From Candidatus Koribacter versatilis Ellin345 (lineage in GTDB: Bacteria; Acidobacteriota; Terriglobia; Terriglobales; Acidobacteriaceae), in contig NC_008009.1 in NCBI RefSeq assembly GCF_000014005.1, positions 5,510,501 through 5,574,500 of the forward strand: DNA of 64,000 nucleotides, read 5' to 3'. Below, in pieces: positions 44,939-52,041 of this stretch. Within the stretch, counting starts at the first letter, position 1, and the number at the start of each line of letters is the position of its first letter. The position numbers and the translations under genes were made by a program. Under the pieces are notes generated by a model that saw only the letters and a list, made by a program, of their open reading frames with translations, did not search any database and was not told the DNA's origin.

Positions 44939-45559
44939 ATGGCCAAGGGACGTTCGGGCAGCTACCTGCTTACGTTGATCTTTCTTATCGGCGCCGTGTT
45001 GCTGGTGCAACGCGCGCAGCAGCACAAGCCGGTGGCGGTGCAGTTGGAGGAACTCACGCGGAGTGCGGAAGCAGGTTCGTCCGTCGCGGAGGAGCACTTC
45101 TCCCCGGGAGAGGATATTGAGCGGATTGACGTCGCCCGGCTGGAGCAGGCGAAGAGCTCGGTGGACATCGCGATGTATGCCTTCACCGACCAATATATTG
45201 CCGATGCGCTGAAGCAGCTCGCGGAGCGCGGGGTGAAGGTCCGCATTTATCGTGATCAACAGCAGTACGAGGAAGAACAGAACCACGCTTCGAAGAAAGA
45301 CAGCGATTCGACTACGTCACTTTTGACAGGTCTTGCGAATGTGCAGGTCCGCGTGAAGGGCAAGCGCGAGCTGATGCACCTGAAGGCTTACGTGATTGAC
45401 GGCACGGTGCTGCGCGATGGCAGCGCCAACTGGTCGCCTTCAGGCGAGAAGCGGCAGGACAACAACGCCCACTTTACGGCTGATCCGGCGCAGGTGAAGG
45501 CGTTTCAGCGCGACTTCGACGAGATGTGGGGCCGAACCGACAACCTGATCGTCCAATAG
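44939..45559 (+). CDS. Membrane-anchored single-HKD phospholipase D-like protein
   Basis: The 206-residue protein has one N-terminal membrane helix (residues 8-24) and one PLD motif, His147-x-Lys149-x4-Asp154, followed by GSANWS (161-166). Single-HKD proteins such as the nuclease Nuc work as dimers, so the substrate may be nucleic acid or phospholipid. An insertion rich in Asp, Ser and Lys (residues 110-128) interrupts the domain. It is cotranscribed with thiL, which suggests no clear functional link. Confidence 0.87.
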   Translation: MAKGRSGSYLLTLIFLIGAVLLVQRAQQHKPVAVQLEELTRSAEAGSSVAEEHFSPGEDIERIDVARLEQAKSSVDIAMYAFTDQYIADALKQLAERGVKVRIYRDQQQYEEEQNHASKKDSDSTTSLLTGLANVQVRVKGKRELMHLKAYVIDGTVLRDGSANWSPSGEKRQDNNAHFTADPAQVKAFQRDFDEMWGRTDNLIVQ

Positions 45560-45598
45560 AAGGTGACGTTTTGGGCACCCGATGGGGCGAATGCCCGA

Positions 45599-45626
45599 TT
45601 GCAATCTGCGCCAATCGCGATACTCT
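45599..45626 (+). promoter_or_regulatory. Promoter of the 45634 gene, leaderless configuration
   Basis: TTGCAA (45599-45604) and TACTCT (45621-45626) have a 16-base spacer. Seven bases separate the -10 from the ATG, with no Shine-Dalgarno. Confidence 0.55.
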
Positions 45627-45633
45627 ATTCATC

Positions 45634-46284
45634 ATGTTGAGAGTGCGTCTCGCCCGCGTTGCCGTAGTCGTATTGTCTTTAGCCGTAGCTGTCGGTGTCG
45701 GGGCGCAGGATGCCACTCAGCATGACCCGCATAATCCGCAGCTCACCATTCGTTCCGATGGAAAGAATGTCTATAAGGGCGATACCGAAAACGAATTCGA
45801 TGCCCAGAAGTACCTGACGCGGGAATTCGGACCGGGCTTTAAATTAGCGAAAGACATGCCGGTGTTGCTTGGCGACATGGACGGCGATGGGCGCGAAGAT
45901 GCTGCGTTCATCGTGACCGGCGGCAGCCCGATGTTGAGCGCTGGGGCGTTCGATTACAAGGTCATCGATCCCTACGATGGATACTGGTCGTTTGCCGATC
46001 CGAAGCTGAACATGCACGTGCCGATGACCGATCCAGGGAAGCACTACTACATCTGCATTGCGCACGACTGGAAGGGCGAGCATCCTAAGGCCAAGTTCGT
46101 GATCTTCAACCTGCCTTTCAAGTCCATCTCTCTGACGCCCACGAACCAAGTCAGCGGGCCGTGGAAGAAGAGCAAGAAGATTGTGGCGGCGCTCGCGACC
46201 GAGGAGTCTGACGGGCAGCAGGGCGCAGTGGTATGGAACGGCAGCGACTACAAATTCATCCAGCTCGGAAATACCGAGGACTGA
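45634..46284 (+). CDS. Secreted protein with one FG-GAP-like calcium motif
   Basis: The 216-residue protein has a signal peptide (MLRVRLARVAVVVLSLAVAV) and one LLGDMDGDGREDAAFIV segment, a DxDxDG calcium loop like those in FG-GAP/VCBS proteins. The rest is not recognised. The ATG at 45634 fits the promoter, while the longer open frame lacks a signal peptide at its start. Confidence 0.72.
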   Translation: MLRVRLARVAVVVLSLAVAVGVGAQDATQHDPHNPQLTIRSDGKNVYKGDTENEFDAQKYLTREFGPGFKLAKDMPVLLGDMDGDGREDAAFIVTGGSPMLSAGAFDYKVIDPYDGYWSFADPKLNMHVPMTDPGKHYYICIAHDWKGEHPKAKFVIFNLPFKSISLTPTNQVSGPWKKSKKIVAALATEESDGQQGAVVWNGSDYKFIQLGNTED

Positions 46285-46388
46285 TCCCCTCTCGCAATTA
46301 GGCAAATCTCTCCACCACACGTCGATGAGCGTCGTCACTGGCGATTGTGACGCAACTTTCGCGGCATGGCGAAGGGCACGCTTGTTGA

Positions 46389-46394
46389 TAGAAT
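46389..46394 (+). promoter_or_regulatory. -10 hexamer 7 nt before the pccB ATG
   Basis: TAGAAT ends seven bases before the ATG at 46402; no Shine-Dalgarno and only a weak -35. It supports the 46402 start over the in-frame ATG at 46366. Confidence 0.45.
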
Positions 46395-46401
46395 CGCGGC
46401 C

Positions 46402-47952
46402 ATGAATCTCGAGCAGAAGCTGGCCGAATTGAAGCGCCGCGACGAACTCGCGGAAGCCGGAGGCGGCGCCGAACGTCGCGAACGTGAGCACAAACAGGGC
46501 AAGATGTCAGCCCGGGAGCGCATCGAGTTCCTGCTCGATGAAGGCACGTTCGAAGAGACGGACAAGTTCGTCACTCACCGCTGCACTGACTTCGGCATGG
46601 ACGAGAACAAGATATTCGGCGACGGATTCGTCACCGGCTATGGACGCGTCGAAGGGCGGCTGATCTTTGTCTTCGCGCAAGACTTCACTGTGTTCGGCGG
46701 TTCGCTCTCCGAGACCAACGCTTCGAAGATCGTGAAGATCATGGATATGGCGATGCGGGTGGGCGCGCCCGTCATTGGGTTGAACGACAGCGGCGGCGCG
46801 CGCATTCAAGAAGGCGTGATGTCGCTCGCCGGATATGCCGACATCTTTTTGCGCAACACGCTGGCGAGCGGCGTGGTGCCGCAGATCTCGGCAATCATGG
46901 GGCCGTGCGCGGGCGGCGCGGTGTATTCGCCAGCGATCACCGATTTCATCCTGATGGTGGACAAGACGTCGTACATGTTTATCACCGGACCGGACGTAAT
47001 TAAGGCCGTGACCCACGAAGAAGTGAGTAAGGCCGAGCTTGGCGGCGCTGAGACGCATAACTCGAAATCGGGCGTGGCGCACTTCATGGCCCACGATGAT
47101 GCCGAGTGCCTGAGCATGGTGCGCGAGTTGTTGAGCTTTGTACCGTCGAACAACTTGGAGGATCCGCCGCGCAAAGCGTGCACCGACCCGGTGGACCGCG
47201 TGGAAGAGAAGCTCGACACGCTGGTGCCCGCTGAGAGCACCATGCCTTACGACATTAAAGACGCAATCAATCTCGTGGTGGACGATAACTACTTCTTCGA
47301 GGTGCAGGAGCACTACGCCAAGAATATCGTGGTAGGCTTTGCGCGATTGAATGGGCGGCCGGTAGGGATCGTCGCGAATCAGCCGAATTTCCTGGCCGGG
47401 GTGCTCGATATCAGCGCCAGCATCAAGGGCGCGCGCTTTGTGCGCTTCTGCGATTGCTTCAATATCCCGCTGATTACGTTTGAAGACGTGCCCGGATTTC
47501 TGCCGGGCGTTACCCAGGAACACGGCGGCATTATTACCCACGGCGCGAAGCTGCTCTTTGCGTTTGCCGAAGCGACGGTGCCGAAGATCACGGTGATCAC
47601 GCGCAAGGCCTACGGCGGCGCGTATTGCGTGATGGCGTCGAAGCACATTCGCACCGATGTGAACTATGCGTGGCCGACCGCGGAAATTGCCGTGATGGGG
47701 CCGGAGGGCGCGGTCAATATCGTGTACAAGCGGGAACTCGATAAGTCGCAGAACTTTGAGAAAGACCGCGCGGCGAAGATCGAGGAATTCCGCGATCGCT
47801 TTGCGAATCCGTACATCGCTGCGGAGCGTGGGTTCGTGGATGCCGTGATTCAACCGCGGGATACGCGCAAGAAGCTGATCCAGGCCCTGGAGATGTTGGA
47901 CTCCAAGCGGGACAAGAACCCTGCGAAGAAGCATGGGAATATACCGCTGTAA
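46402..47952 (+). CDS. pccB: Acyl-CoA (propionyl-CoA type) carboxylase, carboxyltransferase subunit
   Basis: The 516-residue protein has both halves of the crotonase-fold carboxyltransferase: [37 protein letters not shown] in the N half, and [16 protein letters not shown] in the C half. The start [22 protein letters not shown] is typical. It transfers carboxyl from biotin to propionyl- or acetyl-CoA; the biotin carboxylase and carrier are not in the window. Length and order of motifs are normal. Confidence 0.94.
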   Translation: MNLEQKLAELKRRDELAEAGGGAERREREHKQGKMSARERIEFLLDEGTFEETDKFVTHRCTDFGMDENKIFGDGFVTGYGRVEGRLIFVFAQDFTVFGGSLSETNASKIVKIMDMAMRVGAPVIGLNDSGGARIQEGVMSLAGYADIFLRNTLASGVVPQISAIMGPCAGGAVYSPAITDFILMVDKTSYMFITGPDVIKAVTHEEVSKAELGGAETHNSKSGVAHFMAHDDAECLSMVRELLSFVPSNNLEDPPRKACTDPVDRVEEKLDTLVPAESTMPYDIKDAINLVVDDNYFFEVQEHYAKNIVVGFARLNGRPVGIVANQPNFLAGVLDISASIKGARFVRFCDCFNIPLITFEDVPGFLPGVTQEHGGIITHGAKLLFAFAEATVPKITVITRKAYGGAYCVMASKHIRTDVNYAWPTAEIAVMGPEGAVNIVYKRELDKSQNFEKDRAAKIEEFRDRFANPYIAAERGFVDAVIQPRDTRKKLIQALEMLDSKRDKNPAKKHGNIPL

Positions 47953-48045
47953 ATGAGAGGTTGCCTGAACGAAGCTCTTCATTCTGGCAACCTCCTCCTC
48001 GTTTCTTCCTCTCCAACCTCTAGCACCAAAACAGAGGGAGGAATT

Positions 48046-48351
48046 ATGCAATCCATTCGTAAAACCCTGCGTATTGCGCCGGCAGTTGCTGCCATGGGCG
48101 CGATGTTCCTGTTCGCGGGCGTGCCGCAGGCAAAGGCGGACGACGACCATCGCGAGTGCCGCGAGCGTATTGAAAAGGACCAGGTGAAACTCGACAAAGC
48201 GATCCAGCATCATGGTGAACGCAGTAAGCAGGCTGAGCATGCACGCCATGAGTTGAATGAGCAGCGTGAGCACTGCTGGAGCAAGTACCACGGCTACTGG
48301 GGCGCGGACCAGCGCTGGCACGATCAGCGCGATTGGGACGATCGCCACTAA
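48046..48351 (+). CDS. Small secreted, His- and Glu-rich protein
   Basis: The 101-residue protein has a signal peptide (residues 1-30) and a mature part rich in His, Arg, Glu and Trp, with CRERIEKDQVKLDKAIQHHGE helical segment and a YHGYWGADQRWHD tail. An excellent GAGGGAGG site precedes the ATG and a strong terminator follows. It could bind metal or be an envelope stress protein; no family is recognised. Confidence 0.72.
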   Translation: MQSIRKTLRIAPAVAAMGAMFLFAGVPQAKADDDHRECRERIEKDQVKLDKAIQHHGERSKQAEHARHELNEQREHCWSKYHGYWGADQRWHDQRDWDDRH

Positions 48352-48367
48352 ACTTTGCTGCAACGAC

Positions 48368-48392
48368 AAGGCCGCTTTCGAGCGGCCTTTTT
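48368..48392 (+). terminator. Terminator after the 48046 gene
   Basis: A 9-bp perfect stem AAGGCCGCT/AGCGGCCTT with a TTCG tetraloop is followed by TTT, 17 bases after the stop. Confidence 0.88.
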
Positions 48393-48411
48393 AGTGTTCA
48401 CCGGAATCGTT

Positions 48412-48417
48412 TAGAGT
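48412..48417 (+). promoter_or_regulatory. -10 hexamer 6 nt before the SemiSWEET GTG
   Basis: TAGAGT ends six bases before the GTG at 48424; there is no Shine-Dalgarno. The match is modest. Confidence 0.4.
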
Positions 48418-48423
48418 TATCTC

Positions 48424-48699
48424 GTGATCTCCAATGCACTCGTCGGATATATTGCAGGGACGTTGACTACCGCGTCATTCCTGCCGCAGGTTTGGCATTC
48501 ATTCCGCTCGCGCTCCTGCCGCGATCTCTCGTACGCGATGTTGTTTGTGATGGGAACCGGCACCGCGCTCTGGGCAATTTACGGCGTGATGTTGCAGCGC
48601 TGGCCCATCATTTTGCCCAACAGCATTACATTCGGGCTGATTTGCACACTGATCGGGATGAAGGCTTCGTATCATCCGCGAGCAAAGGAGCGACGGTAA
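48424..48699 (+). CDS. SemiSWEET-type sugar transporter
   Basis: The 91-residue protein has three transmembrane helices and the PQ-loop motif TTASFLPQVWHSFRSRSC in the first helix. Semi-SWEETs form dimers that move sugars by facilitated diffusion. The GTG start has no Shine-Dalgarno. The stop overlaps the LOG-family start as TAATG. Confidence 0.9.
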   Translation: MISNALVGYIAGTLTTASFLPQVWHSFRSRSCRDLSYAMLFVMGTGTALWAIYGVMLQRWPIILPNSITFGLICTLIGMKASYHPRAKERR

Positions 48700-49313
48700 T
48701 GGCGGGCCACAAGTTCTGCGTCTTTAGTTCCTCAAGCGATGCCATTGATCGCGAGTTCTTTAGCGCGGCGCTGGAACTCGGCATGGAGATCGCTCTGCGC
48801 AACGGCACGCTGGTTTTTGGTGGAACGAATGTTGGCTTGATGGGCGCCGTCGCGCGCGCCACGCAGAAGCACGGCGGCCAGGTGGTGGGCGTGATCCCAG
48901 ACTTCATGCGCGCCAAGGGAATTGCTTATGCAAGCGCCGATGAGCTGATCGTGACGAAAGACATGCGCGAGCGGAAAGCCACGATGGAAGCGCGAAGCGA
49001 TGCGTTCATCGCGCTGCCCGGCGGCTTCGGCACGCTCGAAGAGATGATCGAGATCATCACCCTGAAGCAGCTCAAGCAGCACACTAAGCCTGTGGTTTTC
49101 CTCGACATCAACAACTTTTATCGTCCGCTGCAACGGCTGTTCGAACACATGATCACGCAACACTTCGCCAAGGAAGCGATGCGCAAGATCTACCACTTCG
49201 CCAACGATGTGCCGGCGGCGTTCCGCTACATCGACGAGTACGAGCCGCCGAAGATGGACGAGAAGTGGACTCTGTCGGCGGAGATGGGCGAGATCAATAC
49301 GGACCGGGAGTAG
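48699..49313 (+). CDS. LOG-family protein (cytokinin riboside 5'-monophosphate phosphoribohydrolase-like)
   Basis: The 204-residue protein carries the family motif PGGFGTLEE (107-115) and the nearby MEARSDAFIALPGG stretch. LOG enzymes release adenine or cytokinin base from nucleoside monophosphates; in bacteria the role may be purine salvage or detoxification. It is translationally coupled to the SemiSWEET gene through a TAATG overlap. Confidence 0.92.
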   Translation: MAGHKFCVFSSSSDAIDREFFSAALELGMEIALRNGTLVFGGTNVGLMGAVARATQKHGGQVVGVIPDFMRAKGIAYASADELIVTKDMRERKATMEARSDAFIALPGGFGTLEEMIEIITLKQLKQHTKPVVFLDINNFYRPLQRLFEHMITQHFAKEAMRKIYHFANDVPAAFRYIDEYEPPKMDEKWTLSAEMGEINTDRE

Positions 49314-49326
49314 TGGCGCTCCCGAC

Positions 49327-49362
49327 AAACAGCAGATCCCTCGCTGCGCTCGGAATGAGAAG
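49327..49362. repeat. CAGCAGATTC-type dispersed repeat, short copy
   Basis: AACAGCAGATCCCTCGCTGC through CGGAATGAGAAGAG, matching both ends of 18090-18142 with a shorter centre. It lies in the 49314-49420 gap between convergent genes. Confidence 0.6.
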
Positions 49363-49420
49363 AGAACGTTTTGGAGCTGACGAGGATCTCACGGCTCACG
49401 AGAAACATTTTCCCAGAAAG

Positions 49421-50266
49421 CTAATTCGGCATCATGAATTCAAACGCTCTTGCCACGTAGGCCTTGAGGTTCTTGCGATCGACGACCGCGTCGAGCATGC
49501 CGTGCTTCAGCAGGAACTCCGAACGCTGAAAGCCCTCGGGTAGCTTCTGACGGATGGTCTGCTCGATGACGCGGGGGCCGGCGAAGCCGATGAGCGCGCC
49601 GGGCTCGGCGATGTTGAGGTCGCCGAGCATCGCGAAGCTGGCGGTGGTACCACCGGTGGTGGGGTCGGTAAGCACCGAAATAAACGGAACCTTGGCGGCT
49701 TCCATCCGCGCCAGTGCCGATGAGATTTTCGCCAACTGCATAAGGCTGATCACGCCTTCCATCATGCGGGCGCCGCCAGACGCCGAAACGATGATCAGCG
49801 GTGTTTTTTCGTCGGTGGCGCGTTCCACCGCGCGAGTAATAACTTCGCCCACAACGGAGCCCATGCTGCCGCCGATGAAGCTGTACTCCATTACGCTCGA
49901 GATCACCGGCCGCCCGTAGATCGTGCCCTTGGCGTTGATGATGGCATCGCTCAAACCGGTGTCTTTCTGCGCGCGCTTGAGGCGGCCGGCGTACGGTTTC
50001 AGATCGGTGAACTTCAGCGGATCGGTGGATTGAAGGTTGGTGTCGAAGGTCTCGTACTTGGCGTCGTCGTAGAGATAGCTGAGGCGGGTGCGCGCATCAA
50101 TGCGGAAATGCTTATTGCACTTCGGGCAGACGTTGTAGTTCTCTTCAAGATCCTTCTTCCAGATGATCTGCCGGCACTGCTCGCACTTCACCCACAAGCC
50201 TTCGGTGCGGACCTTCTTCTCACCGGATGTATCGAGCTCAACGTTCTCGCGCTTGAACCAACTCAT
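49421..50266 (-). CDS. accD: Acetyl-CoA carboxylase carboxyltransferase subunit beta
   Basis: The 281-residue protein begins MSWFKRENVE and has the N-terminal zinc ribbon Cys28, Cys31, Cys47, Cys50 (CEQC ... CPKC), followed by the carboxyltransferase core with the SASGGARMMEG and GGTTASFAMLGDLNIAEPGALIGFAGPRVIEQT stretches. It makes malonyl-CoA for fatty acid synthesis with AccA, not in the window. The cobO gene lies 39 bases upstream on the same strand. Confidence 0.95.
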   Translation of the reverse strand: MSWFKRENVELDTSGEKKVRTEGLWVKCEQCRQIIWKKDLEENYNVCPKCNKHFRIDARTRLSYLYDDAKYETFDTNLQSTDPLKFTDLKPYAGRLKRAQKDTGLSDAIINAKGTIYGRPVISSVMEYSFIGGSMGSVVGEVITRAVERATDEKTPLIIVSASGGARMMEGVISLMQLAKISSALARMEAAKVPFISVLTDPTTGGTTASFAMLGDLNIAEPGALIGFAGPRVIEQTIRQKLPEGFQRSEFLLKHGMLDAVVDRKNLKAYVARAFEFMMPN

Positions 50267-50305
50267 TGCCAGTTCCAATCTGCCCGCTTGGCTGCGGGTC
50301 GCAGT

Positions 50306-50842
50306 CTAATATTCGATGCCGCGTTGCGCCAGGATGCCTTTCTGATAGGCATGCTTTACCTCGCGCATTTCGGTAACCGTGTCGGCGAGTTCCACGATTG
50401 TCGGATGCGCATTGCGCCCCGTCAATATGACGTGCACCATTTCCGGCTTGCGCTTTAAAACGTCCGCAACCTTGTCCGGATCCAGCATCTTGTAGCTGAT
50501 GGCGTAATTGATCTCGTCGAGAACGACAAGGTCCCAGTTACCGGAGAGGATGGCGTCGGCCGCTTGCTGCCACGCTTCTTCCACCATGCGGATGTCTTCG
50601 GGATCGGTCTCCGCGCCGCCGACTTTCACGAACCCGCGCCCCAACTGCTTCATGATGAACTTGTCGCCGAAGGCCTGCACGGCATCAAGCTCGCCATAGT
50701 GCCACGAGCCCTTAAGGAATTGCAGCATCAGCACCTTCATGCCATTCCCGACGGCACGCAGGGCAGTGCCCATGGCCGCGGTGGTCTTTCCCTTGCCGGG
50801 GCCCGTATTTACGATGATGAGACCTTTGCGAACGTCTGCCAT
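50306..50842 (-). CDS. cobO: Cob(I)yrinic acid a,c-diamide adenosyltransferase
   Basis: The 178-residue CobO/BtuR family enzyme transfers the adenosyl group of ATP to corrinoid cobalt. The P-loop GPGKGKTTAAMG is at residues 13-24; WDLVVLDEINYAISYK carries the Walker-B-like Asp, and MVHVILTGRNAHP the family signature. No other cobalamin gene or riboswitch is seen nearby. It is divergent from the DinB-like gene. Confidence 0.93.
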   Translation of the reverse strand: MADVRKGLIIVNTGPGKGKTTAAMGTALRAVGNGMKVLMLQFLKGSWHYGELDAVQAFGDKFIMKQLGRGFVKVGGAETDPEDIRMVEEAWQQAADAILSGNWDLVVLDEINYAISYKMLDPDKVADVLKRKPEMVHVILTGRNAHPTIVELADTVTEMREVKHAYQKGILAQRGIEY

Positions 50843-50924
50843 AAAGGTTCACCCACGCAGGGCGAACCTCTGATTGTAAATGGCGGAGCGGGGATAGGCG
50901 AACGGGCAACGCCTTGCACTGCGG

Positions 50925-50930
50925 TAGCAT
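50925..50930 (+). promoter_or_regulatory. -10 hexamer 7 nt before the DinB-like ATG
   Basis: TAGCAT ends seven bases before the ATG at 50938; there is no Shine-Dalgarno. The match is modest. Confidence 0.4.
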
Positions 50931-50937
50931 ATTCCGC

Positions 50938-51486
50938 ATGGCTCACCAATTCTCGACTTCTTACCTCAAAGATTCCATCGCTCTCTTCCGCTACTACAAA
51001 CAGCTCGGAGATCGTGCCATCGCGCAAGTCAGCGACGAGCACTTGGCCTCGACACTCGATCCCGAGATGAACTCCATCGCGCTGATCGTGAAACACTTGG
51101 CCGGCAACATGCGTTCGCGATGGACGGACTTCCTTACCACCGACGGCGAGAAGCCAGACCGTAACCGAGATAGCGAATTCGAAGCGGCGCCGCAGACACG
51201 CAAAGAGATCACGGCGATGTGGGAACAAGGCTGGGCGCTGGTCTTCGGTGCGCTTGAGCCTCTAACCGATGCCGACCTAACACGCACGGTAACGATTCGC
51301 CACGAGCCGCATTCGGTGATGCAGGCCATCAACCGGCAGATTGCGCACTACTCGTATCACGTGGGACAGATCGTATTTCTCGCGAAGCATTTCCAGTCGG
51401 ATCAGTGGAAGTCACTGAGCGTTCCGCGCAATCGTTCGGCGGAATTTAACGAGAAGGTGAAGCGCGGCGAAGCCAGCCAGAGGTAA
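50938..51486 (+). CDS. DinB-like (DUF1572) four-helix protein
   Basis: The 182-residue protein fits the DinB/YfiT fold: an N-terminal helix, His in IALIVKHLAGNMRSRW, and the late HYSYHVGQIVFLAKH motif, giving a likely three-His metal site. Related proteins are thiol transferases or of unknown role. It is divergent from cobO. Confidence 0.85.
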   Translation: MAHQFSTSYLKDSIALFRYYKQLGDRAIAQVSDEHLASTLDPEMNSIALIVKHLAGNMRSRWTDFLTTDGEKPDRNRDSEFEAAPQTRKEITAMWEQGWALVFGALEPLTDADLTRTVTIRHEPHSVMQAINRQIAHYSYHVGQIVFLAKHFQSDQWKSLSVPRNRSAEFNEKVKRGEASQR

Positions 51487-51501
51487 GGGAGTTGGAAATC
51501 T

Positions 51502-51563
51502 ATAGGGATCTTTCGACTGCGAATCCGGAGTGTTTCCCGGATTCTCCGCTCAGGATGACAGAA
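51502..51563. repeat. TCCTTCGACTGC-type dispersed repeat
   Basis: ATAGGGATCTTTCGACTGCG, a central palindrome with CGAATCCGGAG/CCGGATTC arms, then CTCAGGATGACAGAA. It matches 18031-18084 at both ends while the central stem has a different sequence. Confidence 0.65.
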
Positions 51564-51574
51564 CAAAAAGATTA

Positions 51575-51597
51575 AAGGCAGGGACATTCCCTGCCTT
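51575..51597 (-). terminator. Terminator of the HU gene
   Basis: A 10-bp stem AAGGCAGGGA/TCCCTGCCTT with a 3-base loop is followed on the minus strand by TAATCTTTTTG, 24 bases after the stop. Confidence 0.85.
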
Positions 51598-51620
51598 GGT
51601 GCAAATCCCGAAATCCAGCG

Positions 51621-51902
51621 TTACTTCGATTTGTTGACTGCCTTCTTGAGTTCCACGCCCGGTGTGAACTTTGCTACTTTTCGTGCGGCGATCTTTATGA
51701 CACTTCCCGTTTGCGGGTTGCGTCCATTGCGTGCGCGCCGCTGCGATACTGCGAAAGTTCCAAACCCCACCAACGTTACGCGCTCGCCCTTTTTCAGGGA
51801 GGTGGTAACGCCGTCGACCAAAGCGTCGATTGCTTCCGATGCACTGGTCTTGCTTATGCCCGAAGCTGCAGCGATCTTGTCCACAAGATCCGCTTTGTTC
51901 AT
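51621..51902 (-). CDS. HU-family DNA-binding protein
   Basis: The 93-residue nucleoid protein has the HU start [21 protein letters not shown] and the arm region [21 protein letters not shown] with the DNA-intercalating Asn-Pro. HU bends and compacts DNA. A GAGGAGG Shine-Dalgarno precedes the ATG. It is monocistronic with a strong terminator. Confidence 0.96.
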   Translation of the reverse strand: MNKADLVDKIAAASGISKTSASEAIDALVDGVTTSLKKGERVTLVGFGTFAVSQRRARNGRNPQTGSVIKIAARKVAKFTPGVELKKAVNKSK

Positions 51903-52041
51903 GAAGCCTCCTCGCAGGGCCCCAGCCCCTTGGCAATTCAGGAGGGATTAGCCTTGCGCGGAGGTTTTTATCCCGCGTAGAAGGTGAAGTCAATAGGGCG
52001 AACGGCTTTTATTTTTCCATTCGCCCCATCGATCGAGAGTT

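Noticed and set aside
46366-46401. Upstream ATG start for pccB
   Set aside because: The extra 12 residues are not typical for the family, and a -10-like hexamer lies 7 bases before the 46402 ATG.
46507-48369. Minus-strand 620-codon frame
   Set aside because: Antisense of pccB and the following small gene; composition is unlike a real protein.
50843-50937. Cobalamin riboswitch upstream of cobO
   Set aside because: The divergent gap is only 95 bases and lacks a recognisable B12-box.
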